From positions 186,001 to 250,000 of the forward strand of contig CAVQMC010000022.1 in assembly GCA_963713505.1 (NCBI GenBank): a DNA stretch of 64,000 nt, written 5' to 3'. Below are positions 48,927 to 58,058 of this stretch, in pieces. The stretch's first letter is position 1. Each line of letters starts with the position of its first letter. Made by a program: the position numbers and the translations under genes. Source of the stretch: CAVQMC01 sp963713505. GTDB lineage: Bacteria > Bacteroidota > Ignavibacteria > Ignavibacteriales > Ignavibacteriaceae. The notes below the pieces were generated by a model that saw only the letters and a list, made by a program, of their open reading frames with translations, was not told the DNA's origin and ran no database searches.

Positions 48927-51900
48927 TTGAATAATAATAGAATTTCCTTTGGCCGAATTCCGTCTGTAATTGATGTTCCGGATTTGCTGGCTATCCAAAC
49001 AGCTTCCTTTGAAGATTTTGTTCAGAAAAATGTTCTTCCGGGTAAAAGAGAAGAAAAAGGTTTACAAACCGTTTTTTCTTCCAATTTTCCTATTCTAGAT
49101 AATAAAGAAATTTACAGATTGGACTTTCTGGAATACTATATTGAAAAACCGCGTTATTCTGTAAATGAATGTCTGGAAAGAGGATTAACTTTTTCTGCTC
49201 CTTTAAAGGGAAAATTAAGACTTTCTACTAAAGATCCTGAAACTGAAGAATTTGTAAATACTGTTGAACAGGAAGTCTATTTAGGTAATTTACCTTTTAT
49301 GACAGAACGGGGAACTTTCATTATTAATGGTGCGGAACGTGTTGTTGTATCACAGCTTCACAGATCTCCCGGTGTTGCATTCTCCCAAACCGTGCATCCA
49401 AACGGAACGCCGATTTACTCAGCCAGAATTATTCCTTTAAGAGGTTCATGGGTAGAATTTGCTACCGATATAAATTATGTAATGTATGTATATATAGATA
49501 GAAGAAAGAAATTCCCTGCAACTACACTATTGAGAGCACTTGGCTTTGCTTCAGATGAAGAAATTTTAAATCTTTTTAATTTAGTTGAAGAAATTGATGT
49601 TAAAAAAGCTAAAGTCGAAGAGTATATTGGCAGAACAGTTGCAAGTGATGTATTCGACATGTCTACAGGTGAAATTTTCCTGACGAAAGACAGTGTTTTA
49701 ACCGAAGAAGATGTTGACAGAATAAAAGAAACTGAAATAGATAATCTGAAATTAATTGTTTCGGAAATTACTCCGGATCAGGACTTAATTCTAAATACAT
49801 TAAGAAAGGATACTTCACATACCAAAGAAGAAGCTTTATATGCAATTTACCGTCAGTTAAGAACTGGTGAAGCTCCGGACCTCGATACCGCTCAAGCATT
49901 AATTGAAAAATTATTTTTTAATGATAAAAGATACGATCTTGGTGATGTAGGTCGACATAGAATGAACGACAAGTTGAAGCTGGATATTCCGGAAACAACA
50001 ACTGTTTTAACTGAAGAAGATATAATTTCAATTATGAAATATATTATTAAACTTAAAGCCGGAAACGAAAATCTTGATGATATAGACCATCTTGGAAACA
50101 GAAGGATTAGAACTGTTGGTGAACAGCTTGGTCAGCAGTTTAATATTGGTATGGCAAGAATGGCAAGAACCATTAAAGAACGTATGAATATGCGCGATTC
50201 CGAAAACTTTACGCCTCAAGATCTTGTCAATGCAAGAACTATTACAAGCGTAATAAATGCATTCTTCGGTACAAACCAGTTATCACAGTTTATGGATCAA
50301 ACAAATCCGTTGGCCGAGATGACTCACAAAAGAAGAATGTCTGCTTTGGGACCTGGAGGTTTAACAAGAGAAAGAGCTGGATTTGAAGTTCGTGACGTTC
50401 ATTATACTCATTATGGTCGTTTATGTCCTATTGAAACTCCTGAAGGTCCGAATATTGGTTTAATTTCTTCCTTAACAATTTATGCAAGAGTTAATCGATA
50501 TGGATTTTTGGAAACTCCATATCGTAAAGTAGTTAAAGGTAAAGTTAGTTCTGATGTTGAATATTTAACTGCCGAACAGGAAGATTTATATACGATTGCT
50601 CAGGCAAACGCACCGATTGATGATCAAGGTAAATTTTTAAATGAAAGAGTAAAAGCTAGATTCAAAGGTGAATTCCCAATTACTCTTCCTGAACAACTTC
50701 AGTATATGGATGTTGCTCCCGCACAAATTGTAAGTGCGGCCGCAGCATTAATTCCTTTCTTGGAACATGATGATGCTAACAGAGCACTCATGGGATCGAA
50801 CATGCAGCGTCAGGCTGTACCGTTGTTAAGACCTGAAGCACCTATTGTCGGAACCGGAATGGAACAAAAAGTTGCCCATGATTCCAGAGCAATGATTTTA
50901 GCAGAAGACAGCGGCGTTGTTGAATATGTCGACTCAAATTCTATTATCGTAAAATATGATGTTAATCCGAACAGCATTGAATCATTAACTAGCTTTAATG
51001 ATATGAAGAGAGTTAAATATGACCTTATAAAATTCAATGGCACAAACCAGGAAACTTCTGTTAATCAAAGACCGATTGTACAAGGAGGTCAGAGAGTTGA
51101 AAAAGGTGATGTTTTAGCTGATGGAACATCAACAGATCATGGTGAATTAGCACTCGGCAGAAATGTTTTGGTTGCATTTATGCCTTGGCGCGGATACAAT
51201 TTTGAAGATGCGATAATTATTAGCGAAAGAGTAGTAAGTGAAGATGTTTATACTTCTATTCATATTGAAGAATTTGAATTACAAGTCAGAGAGACTAAGA
51301 GAGGTGAAGAAGAATTAACTCGTGAAATTCCAAACGTTAGTGAAGAAGCAGTTAAGAATTTAGATGAAAATGGTATTGTAAGAGAAGGTGCGGAAGTTAA
51401 AGAGGGTGATATTTTAATTGGTAAAATAACACCAAAGGGTGAAACAGATCCAACACCTGAAGAAAAATTGTTAAGAGCAATATTCGGAGATAAAGCCGGA
51501 GATGTTAAAGATGCTTCATTGAAAGCGCCTCCAGGATTAAAAGGAACTGTAATAAAAACAAGGTTATTCAGCAGAAAGAAAAGAGATGGTGAATCTAAAA
51601 AAATTGAGAAAAAACAACTTGAAAATTTAGAGCACGAACATAGTCTCACCCTTTCTGATCTTTATCAAAAATTGGTTGAAAAATTAACCAAGTTAACCGA
51701 TGGTGAAACAACTACAGGAGTTAGAGATCTTGACGGAAGTGTTGTTTTAAGAAGCGGAACTTCAATAAAAGATGTTACTTTTACTTCAATGGAAGATGTA
51801 ACTAAACTTGATTATACTCTTGACTGGTTTGAAGCTAAAAGAATAAATAACCATATAAGTACATTATATAAAAATTATTTCGATGTTTTAGCTGAATTTG

Positions 51901-52685
51901 AAGAAGATTACAAACGTGAAAGAATTAAAATAACCAGCGGCGATGAACTTCCTCCTGGAATTGTTCAATTAGCTAAAGTATACGTTGCAAAAAAACGTAA
52001 ACTTTCGGTTGGCGACAAAATGGCCGGCCGCCATGGAAACAAAGGTGTTGTTGCTAAAATTGTTCCTGTTGAAGATATGCCTTTCTTACCGGATGGAACT
52101 CCTGTTGATATTATTTTAAATCCGCTTGGCGTGCCTTCACGTATGAATCTTGGACAGTTGTATGAGACTGCATTAGGTTGGGCAGGAAAATTATTAGGCG
52201 TCAAATTCGCAACTCCGATTTTTGACGGAGCAAAAGTTGAAGACGTTGAAGAATGGCTGGAGAAAGCTAATCTGGAAAGCGGAAGTAAAACGGACTTATA
52301 CAATGGAAGAACCGGAGAAAAGTTCCATCAGAAAGTAACTTGCGGTTATATATACATGCTTAAACTAAGCCATCTTGTTGATGATAAAATTCATGCAAGG
52401 TCAATTGGACCATATTCTCTAATTACTCAGCAGCCGCTTGGCGGAAAGGCTCAATTTGGCGGTCAGAGATTTGGAGAAATGGAAGTGTGGGCGCTCGAAG
52501 GTTACGGTGCTTCACACATTCTGCAGGAAATCCTTACAATTAAAAGCGATGATGTTGCCGGTAGAGCAAAAGCTTATGAATCAATAGTTAAAGGTGAAAA
52601 CATACAGGAACCGAATATTCCTGAATCGTTCAATGTGTTAATTAAAGAGCTCCAGGGCTTAGGGCTGGATATAAAAATTAATTAA
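48927..52685 (+). CDS. rpoB: RNA polymerase beta subunit
   Basis: 1,252 residues. TTG 48927 is the start (AATTGGAGGT just upstream; the family usually begins close to RISFGRIPSVIDVPDLL). The rifampicin region reads QLSQFMDQTNPLAEMTHKRR and ALGPGGL, with the usual Asp516, His526 and Ser531 equivalents, i.e. no classical resistance change. The catalytic-core motifs GRHGNKGVVAKI and PYSLITQQPLGGKAQFGGQR are intact. The frame is unbroken. Partner: rpoC, 58 bases downstream. Confidence 0.98.
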   Translation: MNNNRISFGRIPSVIDVPDLLAIQTASFEDFVQKNVLPGKREEKGLQTVFSSNFPILDNKEIYRLDFLEYYIEKPRYSVNECLERGLTFSAPLKGKLRLSTKDPETEEFVNTVEQEVYLGNLPFMTERGTFIINGAERVVVSQLHRSPGVAFSQTVHPNGTPIYSARIIPLRGSWVEFATDINYVMYVYIDRRKKFPATTLLRALGFASDEEILNLFNLVEEIDVKKAKVEEYIGRTVASDVFDMSTGEIFLTKDSVLTEEDVDRIKETEIDNLKLIVSEITPDQDLILNTLRKDTSHTKEEALYAIYRQLRTGEAPDLDTAQALIEKLFFNDKRYDLGDVGRHRMNDKLKLDIPETTTVLTEEDIISIMKYIIKLKAGNENLDDIDHLGNRRIRTVGEQLGQQFNIGMARMARTIKERMNMRDSENFTPQDLVNARTITSVINAFFGTNQLSQFMDQTNPLAEMTHKRRMSALGPGGLTRERAGFEVRDVHYTHYGRLCPIETPEGPNIGLISSLTIYARVNRYGFLETPYRKVVKGKVSSDVEYLTAEQEDLYTIAQANAPIDDQGKFLNERVKARFKGEFPITLPEQLQYMDVAPAQIVSAAAALIPFLEHDDANRALMGSNMQRQAVPLLRPEAPIVGTGMEQKVAHDSRAMILAEDSGVVEYVDSNSIIVKYDVNPNSIESLTSFNDMKRVKYDLIKFNGTNQETSVNQRPIVQGGQRVEKGDVLADGTSTDHGELALGRNVLVAFMPWRGYNFEDAIIISERVVSEDVYTSIHIEEFELQVRETKRGEEELTREIPNVSEEAVKNLDENGIVREGAEVKEGDILIGKITPKGETDPTPEEKLLRAIFGDKAGDVKDASLKAPPGLKGTVIKTRLFSRKKRDGESKKIEKKQLENLEHEHSLTLSDLYQKLVEKLTKLTDGETTTGVRDLDGSVVLRSGTSIKDVTFTSMEDVTKLDYTLDWFEAKRINNHISTLYKNYFDVLAEFEEDYKRERIKITSGDELPPGIVQLAKVYVAKKRKLSVGDKMAGRHGNKGVVAKIVPVEDMPFLPDGTPVDIILNPLGVPSRMNLGQLYETALGWAGKLLGVKFATPIFDGAKVEDVEEWLEKANLESGSKTDLYNGRTGEKFHQKVTCGYIYMLKLSHLVDDKIHARSIGPYSLITQQPLGGKAQFGGQRFGEMEVWALEGYGASHILQEILTIKSDDVAGRAKAYESIVKGENIQEPNIPESFNVLIKELQGLGLDIKIN

Positions 52686-52743
52686 CACGGAACAATCCCG
52701 TATAAAACGGGTAAATTTTCACTTAGAAATTAGGAGATAAAAA

Positions 52744-55700
52744 ATGCCTTTTAGAATTCAAGAAAATGCAATGCGTGATATCAATAATATCACAATAAGT
52801 TTAGCAAGTCCCGATGATATTTTAACCAGGTCTTATGGAGAAGTTACAAAACCTGAAACTATAAATTACAGATCCTTTAGACCTGAAAAAGATGGCTTGT
52901 TCTGTGAAAAAATATTCGGTCCAACTCGTGATTGGGAATGTTTTTGCGGTAAATATAAAAGAATAAGATATAAAGGAATTATCTGCGATAGATGCGGTGT
53001 GGAAGTTACTCAAAAAAGCGTACGCCGCGAAAGAATGGGACATATTGCTTTGGCAGTTCCGGTTGTTCATATTTGGTTCTTTAGAGCCCAGCCTTCCAAA
53101 ATTGGAAATATTATTGGATTAAGCTTAAAAGAACTTGAAAAAGTTATTTATTATGAATCTTATGTTGTAATAAATCCAGGTCCTACAGGTTTAAGCAGAT
53201 TAGATCTTATTTCTGAAGATCAATACTTTGAAGTTCTTAATTCATTACCTGATGGAAATGAAAAATTAGAAGATACCGATCCTAAGAAATTTGTTGCAAA
53301 GATCGGCGGTGAAGCAGTAAAAGAAATATTAAAAAATACTGATGTTGAAAATCTTTCTAAACAATTAAGAGATCAGTTAAAGGAAGAAACTTCTCAGCAG
53401 AAAAAAACGGATTTACTTAAAAGATTAAGAGTTCTCGAAGCTTTTAAAGAAAAAGAAGGAAAAGTTCCTAATAGACCTGAATGGATGGTATTAGGTTATA
53501 TTCCTGTTATTCCTCCGGAACTTAGACCATTAGTACCGCTTGAAGGCGGACGTTTTGCAACCAGCGATCTTAATGATCTATATAGAAGAGTTATAATAAG
53601 AAATAATCGTTTAAAAAGATTAATAGATATTAAAGCACCTGAAGTTATTTTAAGAAATGAAAAAAGAATGCTTCAGGAAGCCGTTGATGCATTGTTTGAT
53701 AATTCAAGAAGAGGAAGTGCTGTAAGAAGCGATAATAACAGACCATTAAAATCTTTAAGTGATATGCTTAAAGGTAAACAAGGCCGCTTCCGTCAGAATC
53801 TTCTTGGAAAACGAGTTGACTATTCCGGTCGTTCTGTAATTGTTGTTGGACCGGAATTAAAACTTCATCAATGCGGTTTGCCGAAAGATATGGCAGTTGA
53901 ACTCTTCAAACCTTTTATTATAAGAAAGTTAATTGAAAGAGGTCATAACAAAACCGTAAAAAGTGCAAGAAAAGTTGTTGATAGAAAGGATCCGTTAATT
54001 TGGGATATTCTTGCAAAAATTATTGACGGACATCCAGTTTTATTAAACCGTGCTCCAACATTACATAGATTAGGTATTCAGGCTTTTCAGCCAATATTAA
54101 TTGATGGCCGTGCAATTCAGCTTCATCCGATGGTTTGTACTGCATTTAATGCTGACTTCGACGGTGATCAGATGGCCGTTCACGTTCCGTTATCTTATGA
54201 AGCTCAATTAGAAGCTTCATTATTAATGTTAAGCAGTCACAATATTCTTTCTCCTCAAAACGGTAGTCCGATTGTAGTGCCAACACAAGATATCGTACTT
54301 GGCAGTTATTACCTTACTAAATATCGTGAAGGTGAAAAAGGCGAAGGAATGATATTCGGTTCTCCCGAAGAAGTTATAATTGCTCACGATAACGGTGTTG
54401 CTGGACTTCATGCTAAAATTAAAGTTAGGATTGACGGTAAACTTTTAGAAACTACCGTTGGCCGTGTAATCTTTAATCAAATCGTTCCAAAGGAAATGGG
54501 ATTTTATAATCAGCTTCTTATTAAGAAAACATTCGGCGGATTTATTGGTCAAATGTTTATGAAGCTTGGTAATAAAGTTACTGCTAAATTTCTTGATGAT
54601 CTAAAAGATTTAGGATTTAAATATTCTACAGAAGGCGGGTTGTCGGTTAGCTTTGGCGATATGATAATTCCTGAAGAAAAAGTAAACTTAATTTCGAAAG
54701 CAAATAAAAAAGTAGAAGCTATATTAAACGAGCATGAACAAGGTGTTATTACTGACGCCGAACGTTATAATAAAATCATAGACGTTTGGACACACACGAC
54801 GAATGATGTTGCTCGTGCATTGATGGAAAAAATTCGAATCCATAATCAAGGATTTAACTCACTGCATATGATGGTTGACTCCGGTGCTAGAGGTTCTCAA
54901 GAACAGGTTCGTCAGCTTGCCGGCATGAGAGGTCTTATGATGAAACCTCAAAAAACTCTTTCCGGTCAAGCAGGTGAAATTATTGAAAACCCGATTGTTG
55001 CTAACTTTAAAGAAGGTTTATCAGTACTTGAATACTTCATTTCTACACATGGTGCTAGAAAAGGTCTTGCCGATACTGCTTTAAAAACTGCAGATGCCGG
55101 ATATTTAACTAGAAGACTTGTTGATGTTTCTCAGGATCTTATTGTTAGTGAAGATGATTGCGGAACTATTTTAGGTATTGAAATTAAAGCTTTAAAAGAT
55201 GTAGAACAGGAAAGAGAGCCTTTAGGAGAACGTATTACGGGTCGTGTAACCCAAGAAGATGTTTACGATCCTAAAACTGATGAATTAATTGTGCCTGCCG
55301 GGGAATTAATCACAGAAGAAATTGCAGAGAAAATTGAAGACTCAAATATTGATTCTGTTTATATTAGAACAGTTTTAACTTGTGAATCCAAAAGAGGTGT
55401 TTGTGCTAAATGTTATGGCAGAAATCTAACTAATGGAAAATTAGTTGAGATTGGAGAAGCTGTTGGAATAATTGCTGCACAATCAATTGGTGAACCCGGA
55501 ACCCAGCTTACACTTAGAACATTCCATTTAGGCGGTACTTCATCTAGAATTGCAAGTCAATCACAAGTTGAATCAACTTTGGATGGAACTGTTAAATATG
55601 ATAGAATTACTTATGTTGAAAAATCTGATTATTTGGGAACTGTAAAAGTTGTTACCGGTCGTAGGGGATCTCTTGGAGTTTTTGATGAAAATAATCGTCA

Positions 55701-57006
55701 AATGAAAAAATATGATGTACCTTACGGTTCTGAACTGGTTGTTGAAGATGGTCAAAAAGTTAAAAAACACGTTCCTCTTTACAATCATGATCCTTATAAT
55801 GCAGTTATTCTTTCGGATATACCTGGTAGAGTAAGATTTGTTGATTTAATTGATAATATTACACTTCAACAAGTTACTGATGAACAAACAGGTCACGTTC
55901 AAAAAGTTGTAATTGAATCTAAGGATAAAACATTAACACCTGGCATAGCAATCGAAGGTGAGGGAGATCAAAGAAAAGTATTCAGCTTACCTACTCGTTC
56001 TTATTTATCTGTAGAAGAAGGCGAATCAATTGTTGCCGGAACTATTCTAGCAAAAATATCTAAACAGGCAACTAAGAGCCGTGATATTACCGGTGGTCTT
56101 CCAAGAGTAACTGAATTATTTGAAGCAAGGAGTCCTCAAGAACCTGCGATTGTGTCAGAAATTGAAGGAACTGTTAAATTTGGTGCAAGGAAAAAAGGTT
56201 CAAGAGAAATTTTAGTCTCAGCACCGGATGGTTCTGATGAGAAAAAATACAATGTTCCTTTAGGAAAACATATTCTTGTACAAGAAGGAGATGAAATTCC
56301 TGCAGGTGAAAAAATAACCGATGGTCCTATTAATCCTCATGATATTTTGAAGATCAAAGGTACTAGTGCTGTACAGGAATATTTAGTAAATGAAATCCAG
56401 GACGTTTATCGTTTGCAGGGTGTTAAAATTAATGATAAACATATTGAAGTAATAGTTCGTCAAATGCTTCAAAAAATTAAAATTGTTTCACCGGGACATA
56501 CAAGTTTCCTTGAAGAGGATATTGTTGATAGAAATGAATTTGTTGAAGAAAACAATAAAGTTATGAACATGATGTTTATCGAGGATAAAGGTGATTCAAG
56601 ATTTAAGGATGGGCAATTAATAACAAAGAGCAAATATAGAGAAATAAATGTTGACCTGAAGAAAAAGAGTAAAAAATCAATTGTAGCTAAAGATGCAGAA
56701 CCGGCAACCTTTGAACATATATTACTTGGAATTACTCAGGCAGCATTGTCTACCGAAAGTTTCATCTCTGCTGCATCTTTCCAGGAAACAACTAAAGTGC
56801 TTGCTAATGCAGCAACCGAAGCAAAAGTGGATTATCTGCTTGGATTAAAAGAAAATGTTGTTATGGGTCACCTGATTCCGGCAGGTACTGGTTTGAAAAA
56901 ATATTCAAAAATCATTCTTAAGAGTGAAGAAGAACCTGTACTTCCTGCTGAAGAAGAAATTCAAGAAAACGGAGCAGAACAACAAGAACAAATTCAGGCG
57001 CAATAA
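52744..57006 (+). CDS. rpoC: RNA polymerase beta' subunit
   Basis: 1,420 residues, full length and frame-intact. The N-terminal zinc site reads CFCGKYKRIRYKGIICDRCG, the catalytic Mg site NADFDGDQMAVHVPL, the bridge helix/trigger region starts near SGARGSQEQVRQLAGMRG, and the second zinc site is CESKRGVCAKCYGR. Length is close to that of E. coli. Start ATG 52744 follows TTAGGAGATAAAA. A strong terminator follows. Confidence 0.98.
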   Translation: MPFRIQENAMRDINNITISLASPDDILTRSYGEVTKPETINYRSFRPEKDGLFCEKIFGPTRDWECFCGKYKRIRYKGIICDRCGVEVTQKSVRRERMGHIALAVPVVHIWFFRAQPSKIGNIIGLSLKELEKVIYYESYVVINPGPTGLSRLDLISEDQYFEVLNSLPDGNEKLEDTDPKKFVAKIGGEAVKEILKNTDVENLSKQLRDQLKEETSQQKKTDLLKRLRVLEAFKEKEGKVPNRPEWMVLGYIPVIPPELRPLVPLEGGRFATSDLNDLYRRVIIRNNRLKRLIDIKAPEVILRNEKRMLQEAVDALFDNSRRGSAVRSDNNRPLKSLSDMLKGKQGRFRQNLLGKRVDYSGRSVIVVGPELKLHQCGLPKDMAVELFKPFIIRKLIERGHNKTVKSARKVVDRKDPLIWDILAKIIDGHPVLLNRAPTLHRLGIQAFQPILIDGRAIQLHPMVCTAFNADFDGDQMAVHVPLSYEAQLEASLLMLSSHNILSPQNGSPIVVPTQDIVLGSYYLTKYREGEKGEGMIFGSPEEVIIAHDNGVAGLHAKIKVRIDGKLLETTVGRVIFNQIVPKEMGFYNQLLIKKTFGGFIGQMFMKLGNKVTAKFLDDLKDLGFKYSTEGGLSVSFGDMIIPEEKVNLISKANKKVEAILNEHEQGVITDAERYNKIIDVWTHTTNDVARALMEKIRIHNQGFNSLHMMVDSGARGSQEQVRQLAGMRGLMMKPQKTLSGQAGEIIENPIVANFKEGLSVLEYFISTHGARKGLADTALKTADAGYLTRRLVDVSQDLIVSEDDCGTILGIEIKALKDVEQEREPLGERITGRVTQEDVYDPKTDELIVPAGELITEEIAEKIEDSNIDSVYIRTVLTCESKRGVCAKCYGRNLTNGKLVEIGEAVGIIAAQSIGEPGTQLTLRTFHLGGTSSRIASQSQVESTLDGTVKYDRITYVEKSDYLGTVKVVTGRRGSLGVFDENNRQMKKYDVPYGSELVVEDGQKVKKHVPLYNHDPYNAVILSDIPGRVRFVDLIDNITLQQVTDEQTGHVQKVVIESKDKTLTPGIAIEGEGDQRKVFSLPTRSYLSVEEGESIVAGTILAKISKQATKSRDITGGLPRVTELFEARSPQEPAIVSEIEGTVKFGARKKGSREILVSAPDGSDEKKYNVPLGKHILVQEGDEIPAGEKITDGPINPHDILKIKGTSAVQEYLVNEIQDVYRLQGVKINDKHIEVIVRQMLQKIKIVSPGHTSFLEEDIVDRNEFVEENNKVMNMMFIEDKGDSRFKDGQLITKSKYREINVDLKKKSKKSIVAKDAEPATFEHILLGITQAALSTESFISAASFQETTKVLANAATEAKVDYLLGLKENVVMGHLIPAGTGLKKYSKIILKSEEEPVLPAEEEIQENGAEQQEQIQAQ

Positions 57007-57016
57007 AAACTCTTTT

Positions 57017-57051
57017 AAATCCGGCTCAACTTTTAAGAGCCGGATTTTTTT
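57017..57051 (+). terminator. Intrinsic terminator after rpoC
   Basis: AAATCCGGCTC (57017-57027) pairs with GAGCCGGATTT (57037-57047) around a nine-base loop, followed by a T-run to 57051. Eleven perfect pairs; it separates rpoBC from the str operon. Confidence 0.9.
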
Positions 57052-57090
57052 GCCCAATTCACAATTTTAATAAATTAATAATTGGTTTTC

Positions 57091-57119
57091 TTGACTAATT
57101 TTTAAATAAAACCTATATT
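57091..57119 (+). promoter_or_regulatory. Candidate promoter of the str operon
   Basis: TTGACT (57091-57096), 17 bases, TATATT (57114-57119). It lies after the rpoC terminator and 48 bases before the rpsL start, the position expected for a new promoter. Confidence 0.55.
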
Positions 57120-57166
57120 TATGTTCTGAAATTTTTTTAAGTTGACAAGATTTTTAGGAGTATTTT

Positions 57167-57545
57167 GTGCCCACAATAAATCAGTTAGTACGTAAAGGCA
57201 GAGTTCAGATTCTGGCAAAGAAAAAAGCTCCGGCTTTGGAGGCTTGCCCTCAAAAAAGAGGTGTTTGTACAAGAGTTTATACAACTACACCCAAAAAACC
57301 TAATTCTGCTTTAAGAAAAGTTGCGAGGGTTAGGTTAACCAACAGCATGGAAGTAACTGCTTACATTCCTGGTGAAGGGCACAACTTGCAGGAGCACTCT
57401 ATTGTATTAATTAGAGGTGGTAAGAATTAAAGATCTACCTGGTGTAAGATATCATATCATTCGCGGTACGCTTGATACCAGCGGAGTTGAAGATAGAAAA
57501 AAAGGAAGATCAAAATACGGAGCTAAAAAACCGAAAGCTAAATAA
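57167..57545 (+). CDS. rpsL: 30S ribosomal protein S12 (one frame change)
   Basis: About 125 residues. Start GTG 57167 (PTINQLVRKGR) behind TTTAGGAG. Decoding-centre residues are the wild type: KKPNSALRKVARV carries the streptomycin-sensitive Lys43 equivalent. One extra A at about 57421-57424 shifts the frame; removing it gives RGGRIKDLPGVRYHIIRG and a normal C-terminus to 57545. In the uncorrected frame the protein stops at 57430 and loses the second PGVR region. Since S12 is essential, a sequence error is the reasonable explanation. rpsG begins three bases downstream. Confidence 0.95.
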
Positions 57546-57548
57546 ATT

Positions 57549-58016
57549 ATGAGAAAGAAAAGAGCAGAAAAAAGATATTTAAAACCGGATCCCAAATTTA
57601 ATGATGTCTTGGTTGCTAAATTCATTAATTGCATTATGTATGACGGTAAAAAATCTGTTGCAAGAAAAGTATTATATGATGCTTTTGATATTATAGAAGA
57701 CAGAACAAAAAAGCCGGGATTAGAAATTTTTAAAAAAGCAGTTAATAATGTACAGCCATTAATTGAAGTAAGAAGCAGAAGAGTTGGAGGAGCTACTTAT
57801 CAAGTACCTACAGAAGTAAGGCCTGAAAGAAGAACTGCTTTGGCAATGAGGTGGATTAAAACTTATTCTAGAGCCAGAGGTGAAAAATCTATGTCTTTAA
57901 AATTAGCCTCTGAATTAATTTCTGCATCAAATAATGAAGGTTCTTCTGTGAAGAAAAGAGAAGATACTCATAAGATGGCTGAAGCTAATAAAGCATTTGC
58001 ACATTTTAAATGGTAA
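57549..58016 (+). CDS. rpsG: 30S ribosomal protein S7
   Basis: 155 residues, normal length; contains KFINCIMYDGKKSVARKV and EVRSRRVGGATYQVPTEVRP. Binds the 3' domain of 16S rRNA and starts head assembly. In the universal rpsL-rpsG-fusA-tuf order. Confidence 0.98.
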   Translation: MRKKRAEKRYLKPDPKFNDVLVAKFINCIMYDGKKSVARKVLYDAFDIIEDRTKKPGLEIFKKAVNNVQPLIEVRSRRVGGATYQVPTEVRPERRTALAMRWIKTYSRARGEKSMSLKLASELISASNNEGSSVKKREDTHKMAEANKAFAHFKW

Positions 58017-58058
58017 AAATTGATCAAATAAATAGAAAGTGATAAGTATAATTAAGTT

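Noticed and set aside
51260..51649. Minus-strand open frame inside rpoB
   Set aside because: Low-complexity Ser/Phe-rich translation opposite conserved rpoB sequence.
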